The notes under the pieces: model-generated
What the model was told of the DNA's origin: nothing
What the model saw: only the letters and a program-made list of their open reading frames with translations
Databases searched by the model: none
Position numbers and translations under genes: made by a program
Assembly (NCBI GenBank): GCA_002329285.1
Contig: DCTO01000001.1
Coordinates: 1-5,445 of the forward strand
Source: Ruminococcaceae bacterium UBA1438
GTDB taxonomy: Bacteria; Bacillota; Clostridia; Oscillospirales; Acutalibacteraceae
Direction of reading: 5' to 3'
DNA: 5,445 nt
Part shown: piece by piece, positions 1 to 5,445 of the stretch
Layout: every line of letters begins with the position of its first letter
Numbering within the stretch: position 1 is the stretch's first letter

Positions 1-63
1 CACAGGACTTAAAATCCTGCGGTCGAATAGACTGTACCGGTTCGACCCCGGTCTTCGGTACCA
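1..63 (+). tRNA. tRNA-Leu(UAA), 3' part, cut by the window edge
   Basis: This is the 3' portion of a type II (long variable arm) tRNA; the acceptor 5' strand and D-arm lie outside the window. The anticodon stem CAGGA (3-7) pairs with TCCTG (15-19). Its seven-base loop carries anticodon TAA at 10-12, which reads UUA and UUG leucine codons. A long variable arm follows, with stem GGTC (21-24) against GACT (30-33), as expected of leucine tRNAs. The T-arm is 36-52 with the TTCGA loop core. The acceptor 3' strand is 53-59, the discriminator is A60 (the usual base for leucine identity), and CCA is encoded at 61-63. It lies six bases before tRNA-fMet, so the two are probably processed from one transcript. 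Confidence 0.95.
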
Positions 64-69
64 GTATGC

Positions 70-146
70 CGCGGAGTAGAGCAGTCTGGAAGCTCGTCGG
101 GCTCATAACCCGGAGGTCGTAGGTTCGAGTCCTACCTCCGCAACCA
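70..146 (+). tRNA. Initiator tRNA-fMet(CAU)
   Basis: This is a complete 77-base tRNA with encoded CCA at 144-146. It shows the hallmarks of a bacterial initiator. The first acceptor pair is mismatched (C70 against A142, the C1xA72 mismatch that permits formylation and keeps the tRNA off EF-Tu). Three consecutive G-C pairs (GGG 99-101 with CCC 109-111) close the anticodon stem and favour the ribosomal P site. The D-stem GAGC (79-82) pairs with GCTC (92-95) and includes the initiator-type A11-U24 pair. The anticodon CAT is at 104-106. The T-arm is 119-135. It is therefore an initiator and not an elongator methionine tRNA. A terminator follows six bases downstream. Confidence 0.97.
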
Positions 147-151
147 TATCG

Positions 152-193
152 AGTGGATGTAACGGATTTCAGTTACATCCACTTTTGTTTTTT
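152..193 (+). terminator. Intrinsic terminator of the tRNA-Leu/tRNA-fMet unit
   Basis: A perfect 12-bp stem (152-163 with 172-183, AGTGGATGTAAC against its complement) with an eight-base loop is followed by a T-rich run at 183-193 broken by one G. The T-tract lies only on the plus-strand side, so it acts on transcripts leaving the tRNA genes. On the minus strand the sequence after the stem is not T-rich, so it would not stop transcripts coming out of the recombinase gene. Confidence 0.9.
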
Positions 194-194
194 C

Positions 195-231
195 GACAGA
201 GTAGGCAAATTTGCTTACCCTGTCTTTTTTT
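195..231 (+). terminator. Second plus-strand terminator-like hairpin, overlapping the recombinase stop
   Basis: GACAG (195-199) pairs with CTGTC (220-224). After one A/C mismatch, GTAGGC (201-206) pairs with GCTTAC (213-218, one G-T pair), leaving an AAATTT loop, and T residues follow directly from 225 to 231. Oriented with the tRNA genes, it would act as a backup terminator against read-through into the recombinase gene. On the minus strand it is followed by an A-rich run, so it cannot terminate the recombinase transcript by the classic mechanism. The hairpin contains the recombinase stop codon (215-217), and the T-run is the complement of its last lysine codons. The structure is visible; function is inferred. 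Confidence 0.6.
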
Positions 232-1879
232 CTGGCTGTTTTTCGTCTGATACATCGATGGAATCTATTAAGTCTTCCTCTTCTGTATCTTCTTCAAAGA
301 TATCGCTTATTGGCTCACAGGTTACGTACTCAACGGCAACGCCCTGACGAGTATCCTCTATAAACGAAGGCTTCTTTGTGTCGCAAGACACATCAAGATA
401 ACCCACAAATTTGTAAAAGATAACGAGTCTTTGCGTTTTGTTTTTTCCCGTACCTTCTTTTTCATAGACATCAATATGGTCTATCAGCTCTCGAAGAAGC
501 GGTGCAGTAAGGGTTTTCATCTGCATGAATTTACGTATTGCAGTGACAAAAACCTCTCGTTCTCCCTCGCGTCTTTCGATCTGTCTCAGTTTATCTCGAA
601 GCGTGAGAATTTTCTTTTTCAAGAGATCTCTTTCTTCCGAATACTCTCGAGACAGGATGCTATAGTCATCGTCAGATGTCTTTCCGTTAAGATTGTCTTC
701 GTACAGCCTTTTCAGCAGCTTAGGAATCATCTCTATTCGCATTTCAGCCTTGGTAAGTTCAGCCTGGGCACTTTTCTTGTCCTTTGCGCTTTCCGCACTG
801 CTTTTCTGAGCTAACAGTTCGGCAAAGCGTTCTTCGTCTTCTACAAGATAGTCGGCTAATCTTCGCAATTCCATTTCAACAACTGTTGCAACTGCGTCCG
901 CTCTTATATAGTGACGGGTTAGACAAGAGCCGCGGTAATCCTTGACATAATTAGAACAGCTAAAATAGTGGATGTCCTTATTCTGCGTGTTAGTATGATA
1001 CCAAAGCTTGCTTCCACAGTCTGCACAACGTAACAGATCACTGAAGATACTTTTCGGTCCATTTTCTTCTTTCGGAGCACGGTGCTTAGTTTTGCCCAGC
1101 ATTTTCTGCACCTTATTGTAGGTGGAACGGTCGATAATTGCTTCGTGCTTGTCCTCGAACACCAGCCATTCCTCTTTCGGGTTGTCGATACGACGGTGAT
1201 TCTTGAACGACTTGGAGTGCGTTTTGAAGTTCAACACATCGCCGCAGTATTCCTGCCGTTTTAGAATTTCATCCACGGTATTCGACTTCCACTTATACGG
1301 ATTCGGCTGTGTTTTCTTTCCGCCACGGTTGATACCTTTGGACGCCCAATATGCCGTGCAGTTAAGGTGCTGTTCATCTTGGAGTATTCTTGCAATAGTA
1401 TCCTCGCCATTGCCCTCCAAATATAGTTTGAAAATTTCCTTTACGACTGCTGCTGCATCAGGATCAACAATCCAGTGCTTCTTGTCCTGAGGGTCCTTCA
1501 TATAACCGTAAGGCGGTTGGCAGAGCGGTTCACCCGCTCTGCCTCTTGTGTTGTGCGCAGAACGAACTTTTCTACTAATATCTCGCGCATAGAATTCGTT
1601 CATTACATTCCGAAACGGGGCAAGTTCCGTGCTCTCATCCACACCGGTTGTCGTGTCTACGCCGTCATTTACCGCTATAAAGCGAATGTTATGCTCCGGG
1701 AAATACTGTTCTGTATAATAACCAACTTGAAGATATTCTCTACCGAGTCGAGACATATCTTTTACGATTACCGTAGTGATATATCCCATTTCGATATCGT
1801 CCAGCATTCGCTGAAAATCGGGGCGGTTAAAATTAGTTCCAGTATATCCGTCATCGGCGTATATTTTGGTGTTGAGCAT
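215..1879 (-). pseudogene. Large serine recombinase, N-terminally truncated (catalytic serine segment missing)
   Basis: The 554-residue frame is recognisably a large serine recombinase of the Tn916/Tn4451-like integrative element group, which cuts and rejoins DNA to move such elements. In order it has the C-terminal part of the resolvase domain (1-110, with the SRLGR arginine motif at 43-47), the Recombinase domain (about 115-260, including PPYGY at 122-126), a zinc ribbon (CxxC at 285/288, then C308 and C319), a charged helical, probably coiled-coil stretch (about 350-440), a DUF4368-like segment (about 445-495), and an acidic tail rich in D and E to residue 554. Intact relatives begin about 50-60 residues earlier with a Y-x-R-x-S segment carrying the nucleophilic serine. 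Here the frame meets a TAG stop eight codons upstream of the first Met (1901-1903), no serine motif is present upstream, and no ribosome binding site precedes the ATG. It should therefore be inactive. A shortened DNA-binding product cannot be excluded. Confidence 0.88.
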
Positions 1880-2267
1880 ATATATTGTTGCGCCAAGATG
1901 CTATTTTCTGCAATACTTTATGCTTGTTATTTATTTCTACGCAAAGCTTGCAGAAAAGAAGAAAACGGGCAAATTTTCAGACGAAAAGAAGCTTAACAGA
2001 GGCTTGATTCTGAGCTTTTCATTGTTGCTTGCTATAACCGCCTCATTCTATTGCCGCCTTGATTATTTCGGAATAATCAGAGATAATGCGGTTAACGAGG
2101 CTTTGAAAAATGATTATTCACCTGTTGAAATTCTTGAATACCCGAAAAACGCGGAGCATATTCAGTGGGCAAGCAATTTCATTGAAAAGGAAACCTATAT
2201 TGAAAGATATAAATTATTCAAGAGCATCCCAGAAGATAAAGAAATTGAAATTGTTTATAAGGATTAA
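1866..2267 (+). pseudogene. Unrecognised membrane-protein gene, probably missing its 5' part
   Basis: I do not recognise the family. The open frame runs from a TTG at 1866, but its first bases lie antisense to the recombinase remnant. The first in-frame ATG is at 1920, which would give 115 residues. Neither start has a convincing ribosome binding site. Counting from 1920, residues 1-11 are the end of a hydrophobic stretch that continues upstream, 12-25 are strongly charged and lysine-rich, 28-45 form a clear membrane segment (GLILSFSLLLAITASFYC), and 46-115 form a soluble, mixed-charge tail ending in VYKD. The frame looks like real coding sequence because its composition is balanced and it stops just before a strong terminator. 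It appears to be the 3' end of a host or element gene cut at the same point as the recombinase. It could instead be a short intact membrane protein using the 1920 start. Confidence 0.5.
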
Positions 2268-2275
2268 AGCATAAA

Positions 2276-2315
2276 AAAGCCGCACCGTTAAGCTGACGGT
2301 GCGGCTTTGCTTTTT
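2276..2315. terminator. Bidirectional intrinsic terminator between convergent units
   Basis: A perfect 13-bp GC-rich stem (2276-2288 with 2296-2308) has a seven-base loop (TAAGCTG). On the plus strand it is followed by GCTTTTTG. On the minus strand the A-run before the stem (2273-2278) gives a T-tract after it. It thus can end both the plus-strand membrane-protein frame (stop at 2267) and the minus-strand ddl-murI-DUF1934-argS operon, whose last stop codon occupies 2322-2324. Confidence 0.93.
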
Positions 2316-2321
2316 GTTAAA

Positions 2322-4010
2322 TTACATTGATTCCGGGGCGGTGACTTTCATCATTGTCAGAACGTTTTTAATGGTGTCTCTCACGGCGATGCAAAGCTGC
2401 AGCCTTGCCTGCATTAAGCCCTCATCCTCAACCATAACGCGGTGAGCGTTATAAAATTTATGGAAAAGAGTTGCAAGCTCAATAACGAAATGCGTTATCT
2501 TTGCGGGGTCATACGCCTTTGCGGAGGCGATAATCTCATCTGTGAGGGTTGAGAGATGGCGCACAAGCTCCTGCTCCTCGGGTGCAGTGAGCAGATTAAG
2601 CTCAGCATCCGTTGGGGTGCGGAGAGTTACGCCCTCTGCCTGCGCTTTTTTAAGGATTGAGCAAATCCTTGCATGAGCATACTGAACGTAATAAACTGGA
2701 TTCTGGCTGTTTTCCTGAACCGCCAAATCAAGATCAAAATCAAAATGGGAATTAGGCTCACGCAGATTGAAGAAGAATCTTGCCGCATCAATCGGCACCT
2801 CTTCAAGCAGGGTTGTGAGCGTGATTGCCTTGCCGGAGCGCTTTGAAAGCTTGATGGTTTCCCCGTTTCGAACAAGGCGTACCATCTGCATAATAACGCA
2901 ATCAAGCCTGCCTTCATCAATACCGAGCGCCTTGAGCGCCGCCTTCATTCTTGGCACATAGCCGTGATGATCAGCGCCGAGAACGTCAACCGCCTTTGTG
3001 AAGCCCCTGGTTTCAAGTTTATTATAATGATAAGCAATATCAGGCACGATATAGGTTGGAATTCCGTTTGCGCGGATGAGAACGACATCCTTATCATTCC
3101 CGAATTCAGAGGCCTTAAACCAAAGCGCGCCATCCTGCTCATAGGTTACGCCGAGCGCCTTGAATTTTTCAATAATCTCATCAACGGCGCCGTTATTATG
3201 AAGCGTGCTTTCCTTAAACCAATTATCATATTTTATGCGGTAAGAAAGCAAATCGCGCTCAAGCCCCTCAATATTCTTCGGAAGCGCGAAGGCAACAAGC
3301 GCCGCCTTTCTTTCCTCGCTTGAGGTTTCAACATATTTATCGCCGAACTCCTGCGCAAACGCCTTTGCATGCTCTGCTATATCAGCGCCGTGATATGCAT
3401 CCTCCGGCAGCTCAATGCCGTCCTTATAAAGCTGGAGATACCTTGCCTCCAGCGAAATGCCGAATTTTTCAATCTGATTGCCGGCATCGTTAACGTAAAA
3501 CTCACGCGCAACATCATAGCCCGCATATTCAAGCACTGAGGCAAGGCAATCGCCGATTGCGCCGCCCCTTGCATTGCCGATATGCATCGGCCCGGTGGGA
3601 TTTGCGGAAACGAATTCAACCAAAACGCTTTTGCCCTTGCCGAAATCCGATTTGCCGTATTCCCCGCCCTTTGCGGCAATATCCTTGATTATCTCTGAAT
3701 AATACTGCTGTGAGAGATAAAAATTGAGGAAGCCGGGGCCGGCAATCTCAACCCTTTCAAAGAGAGAGCCCTCAATATCAAAATTATCAACAACCGCCTG
3801 TGCAATTGAACGCGGCGGCATTTTGAAAGCCTTCGCGCCAGCAAGCGCAACGTTTGCGGAAAAATCGCCGTTAGCGCTGTTTGACGGCTTTTCAATATTA
3901 AAATCAGGAATCGGCTCTGCCGGGAGCTGCTCATTTGCAACCGCCCTGCCGAGAGCGTCAATAATCCTTCTTCTTAATTCCTGCTGTGTTTCTTTAACTA
4001 ATAAGGACAT
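2322..4010 (-). CDS. argS: Arginyl-tRNA synthetase
   Basis: A cytoplasmic class I aminoacyl-tRNA synthetase that joins L-arginine to tRNA-Arg using ATP. The 562 residues match the usual bacterial length. An N-terminal Arg-specific tRNA-binding domain (about 5-100) comes first. The Rossmann catalytic domain contains HIGN at 143-146 (the HIGH motif, within VSANPTGPMHIGNARGG) and KLSK at 387-390 (the KMSK loop, with Leu for Met). A DALR-type helical anticodon-binding domain runs from about 437 (NPVYYVQYAHAR) to the C-terminus APESM, where relatives usually have APERM. The start was placed at 4010 because AAGGAG lies seven bases upstream. A frame-matched ATG at 4058 would sit inside the DUF1934 gene and add 16 unlike residues. 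It is the last gene of the operon, 20 bases after DUF1934, and a strong terminator follows it. Confidence 0.97.
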   Translation of the reverse strand: MSLLVKETQQELRRRIIDALGRAVANEQLPAEPIPDFNIEKPSNSANGDFSANVALAGAKAFKMPPRSIAQAVVDNFDIEGSLFERVEIAGPGFLNFYLSQQYYSEIIKDIAAKGGEYGKSDFGKGKSVLVEFVSANPTGPMHIGNARGGAIGDCLASVLEYAGYDVAREFYVNDAGNQIEKFGISLEARYLQLYKDGIELPEDAYHGADIAEHAKAFAQEFGDKYVETSSEERKAALVAFALPKNIEGLERDLLSYRIKYDNWFKESTLHNNGAVDEIIEKFKALGVTYEQDGALWFKASEFGNDKDVVLIRANGIPTYIVPDIAYHYNKLETRGFTKAVDVLGADHHGYVPRMKAALKALGIDEGRLDCVIMQMVRLVRNGETIKLSKRSGKAITLTTLLEEVPIDAARFFFNLREPNSHFDFDLDLAVQENSQNPVYYVQYAHARICSILKKAQAEGVTLRTPTDAELNLLTAPEEQELVRHLSTLTDEIIASAKAYDPAKITHFVIELATLFHKFYNAHRVMVEDEGLMQARLQLCIAVRDTIKNVLTMMKVTAPESM

Positions 4011-4012
4011 TT

Positions 4013-4024
4013 TATTTCTCCTTA
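4013..4024 (-). promoter_or_regulatory. Ribosome binding site that fixes the argS start
   Basis: Read on the minus strand, the 20-base gap between DUF1934 and argS contains AAGGAG followed by seven bases and then ATG (4008-4010). This is close to the ideal Shine-Dalgarno sequence and spacing. It decides for the start at 4010 over the longer in-frame alternative at 4058, and implies that argS translation is initiated independently of the upstream gene. Confidence 0.85.
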
Positions 4025-4030
4025 AATTTA

Positions 4031-4468
4031 TTAATTCAGCTGCCTTTGGCTTATGCAAAGCTCAACCGTGTTTTGCGAGGTTACGGAGCTGTTAATATCA
4101 ATATCATACTTAAAAGCGATGCTGCCGCAGGCACGTTCATCAAGCGCAATTTCAACATCCTTGCCGTGAACGCCTATAAGCATATCCCCAACCTCTGAAG
4201 CATAGCGGCAAAGGTGGCGATTTCCCTTTTCAATAAAGAGCACGGAATTTACCCCGCCGGAGCGAGTGAGCTCCACAGAGCTTTCATCCTTCATAACCAT
4301 AAGGGTGACCTTATTTGGCTTATCGGGCGGCTCCTGCTCCTCGTTATATTTAATTATGTAAGCACTGCCGTTATCCCTGATGGTGCCGACGGTTGCCATT
4401 TCGATAACCTCTTTATCAGGTCCATAACGCTGGGTGCCCTTAATCTCAATCAAAACCTTATTTATCAT
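4031..4468 (-). CDS. DUF1934 family protein (YwiB-like)
   Basis: A 145-residue soluble protein with no signal peptide or membrane segment. It fits DUF1934, a small beta-barrel family (calycin-like fold) with no established biochemical role. Support is the length, the alternating beta-strand pattern (starting KVLIEIKGTQR), the N-terminal KGTQ motif typical of the family as I remember it, and above all the position directly before argS, as with ywiB-argS in Bacillus subtilis. Its ATG overlaps the murI TGA as ATGA (4465-4468), and only a weak GAAAG lies upstream, so it is probably translated by ribosomes finishing murI. The repeated pairing with argS suggests a role linked to translation or amino-acid supply, but that is inference. 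Family assignment is fairly sure; function is unknown. Confidence 0.82.
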   Translation of the reverse strand: MINKVLIEIKGTQRYGPDKEVIEMATVGTIRDNGSAYIIKYNEEQEPPDKPNKVTLMVMKDESSVELTRSGGVNSVLFIEKGNRHLCRYASEVGDMLIGVHGKDVEIALDERACGSIAFKYDIDINSSVTSQNTVELCISQRQLN

Positions 4469-5279
4469 AATCTTTCATCAATATTTTTAAATGTGATTTC
4501 ACCGGAAATATCTTTGCCGAGCAGGGTTTTTGCAATGGCGGAAAAATTCTGGGTTTTATCGGAAACATAATAATGCGCCGCAGCCTTATTATCTGCGGAA
4601 TTTTCCATATCCGCCTGCTGCAAAATCTGCTTTGCTTCTCGCGCTGCCTCAAGCCCCGTGTCAATCAGCACAACGTCATCGCCCGCAACGCTCTGAATAA
4701 TCGGCGCAAGATGCGGAAAATGAGTGCAGCCAAGAATAATAGTGTCTGCCCCCTGCTCCGTAAGCGGCGAGATATAACGCTTAATAATCTCACGGGCGAT
4801 ATAATTATCCTCATCAATCCAGTTGTTTTCAACAAGGGTTACCAGAAGCGGGCAGGAAACGCCAAGCACCTGCGCATCAGGATTGATTTTTGCAATTTCC
4901 TTAACATACGAGCCGCTATTAATCGTTGCGGCAGTGCCCATAACGCCGATAACGTTATTGCGCGTTGCCCTTGCAGCCGCCTTTGAGGCAGGTTTAACAA
5001 CGCCGATGAACGGCTCCTTAATCTCAGAGGTTGCCTTTGTTGCAACGGAGGAAACCGTGCCGCACGCCGCCATAATCAGCTTGCAGCCGAACTGCTGCAG
5101 AAACTCTATATCCTCTTTTGCGAATTTTTCAATGGTTTCATTACTGCGGGAGCCATAAGGCACGCGTGCAGTGTCGCCAAAATAAATGATATCCTCATTC
5201 GGCAGAAGCTCAAGCACGGCCTTAACAGCCGAAAGCCCGCCGAGCCCTGAATCAAAAATCCCGATAGGTCTGTTATCCA

Positions 5280-5280
<1 letters not shown>
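4465..5280 (-). CDS. murI: Glutamate racemase
   Basis: A cofactor-independent racemase (Asp/Glu racemase family) that converts L-glutamate to D-glutamate in the cytoplasm, which MurD then adds to UDP-MurNAc-L-Ala for peptidoglycan. At 271 residues it has the normal length. Motifs are IGIFDSGLGGLS (6-17, with D10 and S11), YFGDTARVPYGSRS (33-46), the first catalytic cysteine at C73 in MAACGTVSS, and the second at C185 in GCTHFPHL (184-191, with T186 and H187). Most family members read CNT at the first cysteine; here it is C-G-T, so the substrate-contacting Asn is Gly. The start ATG (5278-5280) shares one base with the ddl stop (TAATG) and has a strong AGAGGGGG site nine bases upstream inside ddl. 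It is followed by DUF1934 with an ATGA overlap. Everything else in the sequence fits MurI, so the assignment stands; an altered substrate preference is possible but unproven. Confidence 0.95.

Positions 5281-5445
<165 letters not shown>

Larger units (their letters stand above)
194..1885 (-). mobile_element. Remnant of an integrative element (recombinase end only)
   Basis: The only mobile-element cargo visible is the decapitated recombinase, which sits immediately downstream of the tRNA-fMet terminator and is flanked on the other side by an unrelated reading frame. The right limit is set by where recombinase homology appears to stop (about 1877-1885). The left limit is uncertain and is placed just past the tRNA terminator. 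I found no direct or inverted repeats that define attachment sites. The simplest inference is that most of an integrated element, plus the recombinase start, was deleted and this end was left behind. Confidence 0.4.

Noticed and set aside
147..230. Attachment-site duplication of the tRNA-fMet 3' end, expected if an element integrated into the tRNA gene.
   Set aside because: I compared the tRNA 3' end with the sequence around the 1880 junction and up to 2280 and found no matching repeat, so integration into the tRNA gene itself is not supported.
1475..1996. Long plus-strand open frame of 173 codons opposite the recombinase.
   Set aside because: Most of it is the antisense shadow of the recombinase coding sequence. 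It has no recognisable domain and ends in a frame that conflicts with the better membrane-protein frame.
2050..2090. Plus-strand YCRLDYFGIIRD resembles the YCRLS start of serine recombinases, suggesting the missing recombinase N-terminus.
   Set aside because: It is on the opposite strand to the recombinase, lacks the serine and the DD context, and lies inside the predicted membrane-protein frame just after its hydrophobic segment. It is coincidental.
2964..3323. Plus-strand open frames opposite argS, and similar ones opposite murI and DUF1934.
   Set aside because: They are antisense shadows of well-supported genes with clear motifs, and the proteins have no family features or ribosome binding sites.
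4011..4030. T-box or other riboswitch leader for argS.
   Set aside because: The gap before argS is only 20 bases and is filled by the ribosome binding site. Any leader would be upstream of ddl, outside the window.
4011..4058. Longer argS start at 4058 adding 16 residues.
   Set aside because: The extension overlaps the 3' end of the DUF1934 gene, has no ribosome binding site, and the start at 4010 has an ideal AAGGAG at seven-base spacing.

Overview
The window looks like a Clostridia genome (Bacillota). The evidence is the ddl-murI-DUF1934-argS gene order, strong AGGAG-type ribosome binding sites, CCA-encoding tRNA genes and a Tn916/Tn4451-style large serine recombinase. The moderate GC and the protein sequences suggest a gut Oscillospirales/Ruminococcaceae member, but that is a guess from memory and not a search result.

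Layout. (1) Positions 1-193, + strand: the 3' part of tRNA-Leu(UAA), an intact initiator tRNA-fMet(CAU) and an intrinsic terminator. (2) Positions about 195-1880: a large serine recombinase gene on the minus strand. It has lost its start and the catalytic-serine segment, so it is probably a dead remnant of an integrative element lodged just downstream of the tRNA genes. A second hairpin with a plus-strand T-tract overlaps its stop codon. (3) Positions about 1880-2267, + strand: an unrecognised reading frame with one clear membrane segment. It runs into the recombinase breakpoint without a convincing start and is probably also truncated. (4) Positions 2276-2315: a strong bidirectional terminator between convergent transcription units. 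(5) Positions 2322-5445, minus strand: a tight operon read from right to left as ddl (3' end only), murI, a DUF1934 gene and argS.

The operon joins two D-amino-acid steps of peptidoglycan synthesis (D-Ala-D-Ala ligation and D-glutamate production) to arginyl-tRNA synthetase, with a small DUF1934 protein between them. ddl and murI overlap by one base (TAATG) and murI and DUF1934 overlap as ATGA, so these three are probably translationally coupled. argS has its own strong AAGGAG site 20 bases after DUF1934.

I see no convincing undescribed system here. The points most worth a second look are the double-truncation scar near 1880, the Asn-to-Gly change in the first catalytic-cysteine motif of MurI, and the terminator hairpin built into the recombinase stop region.
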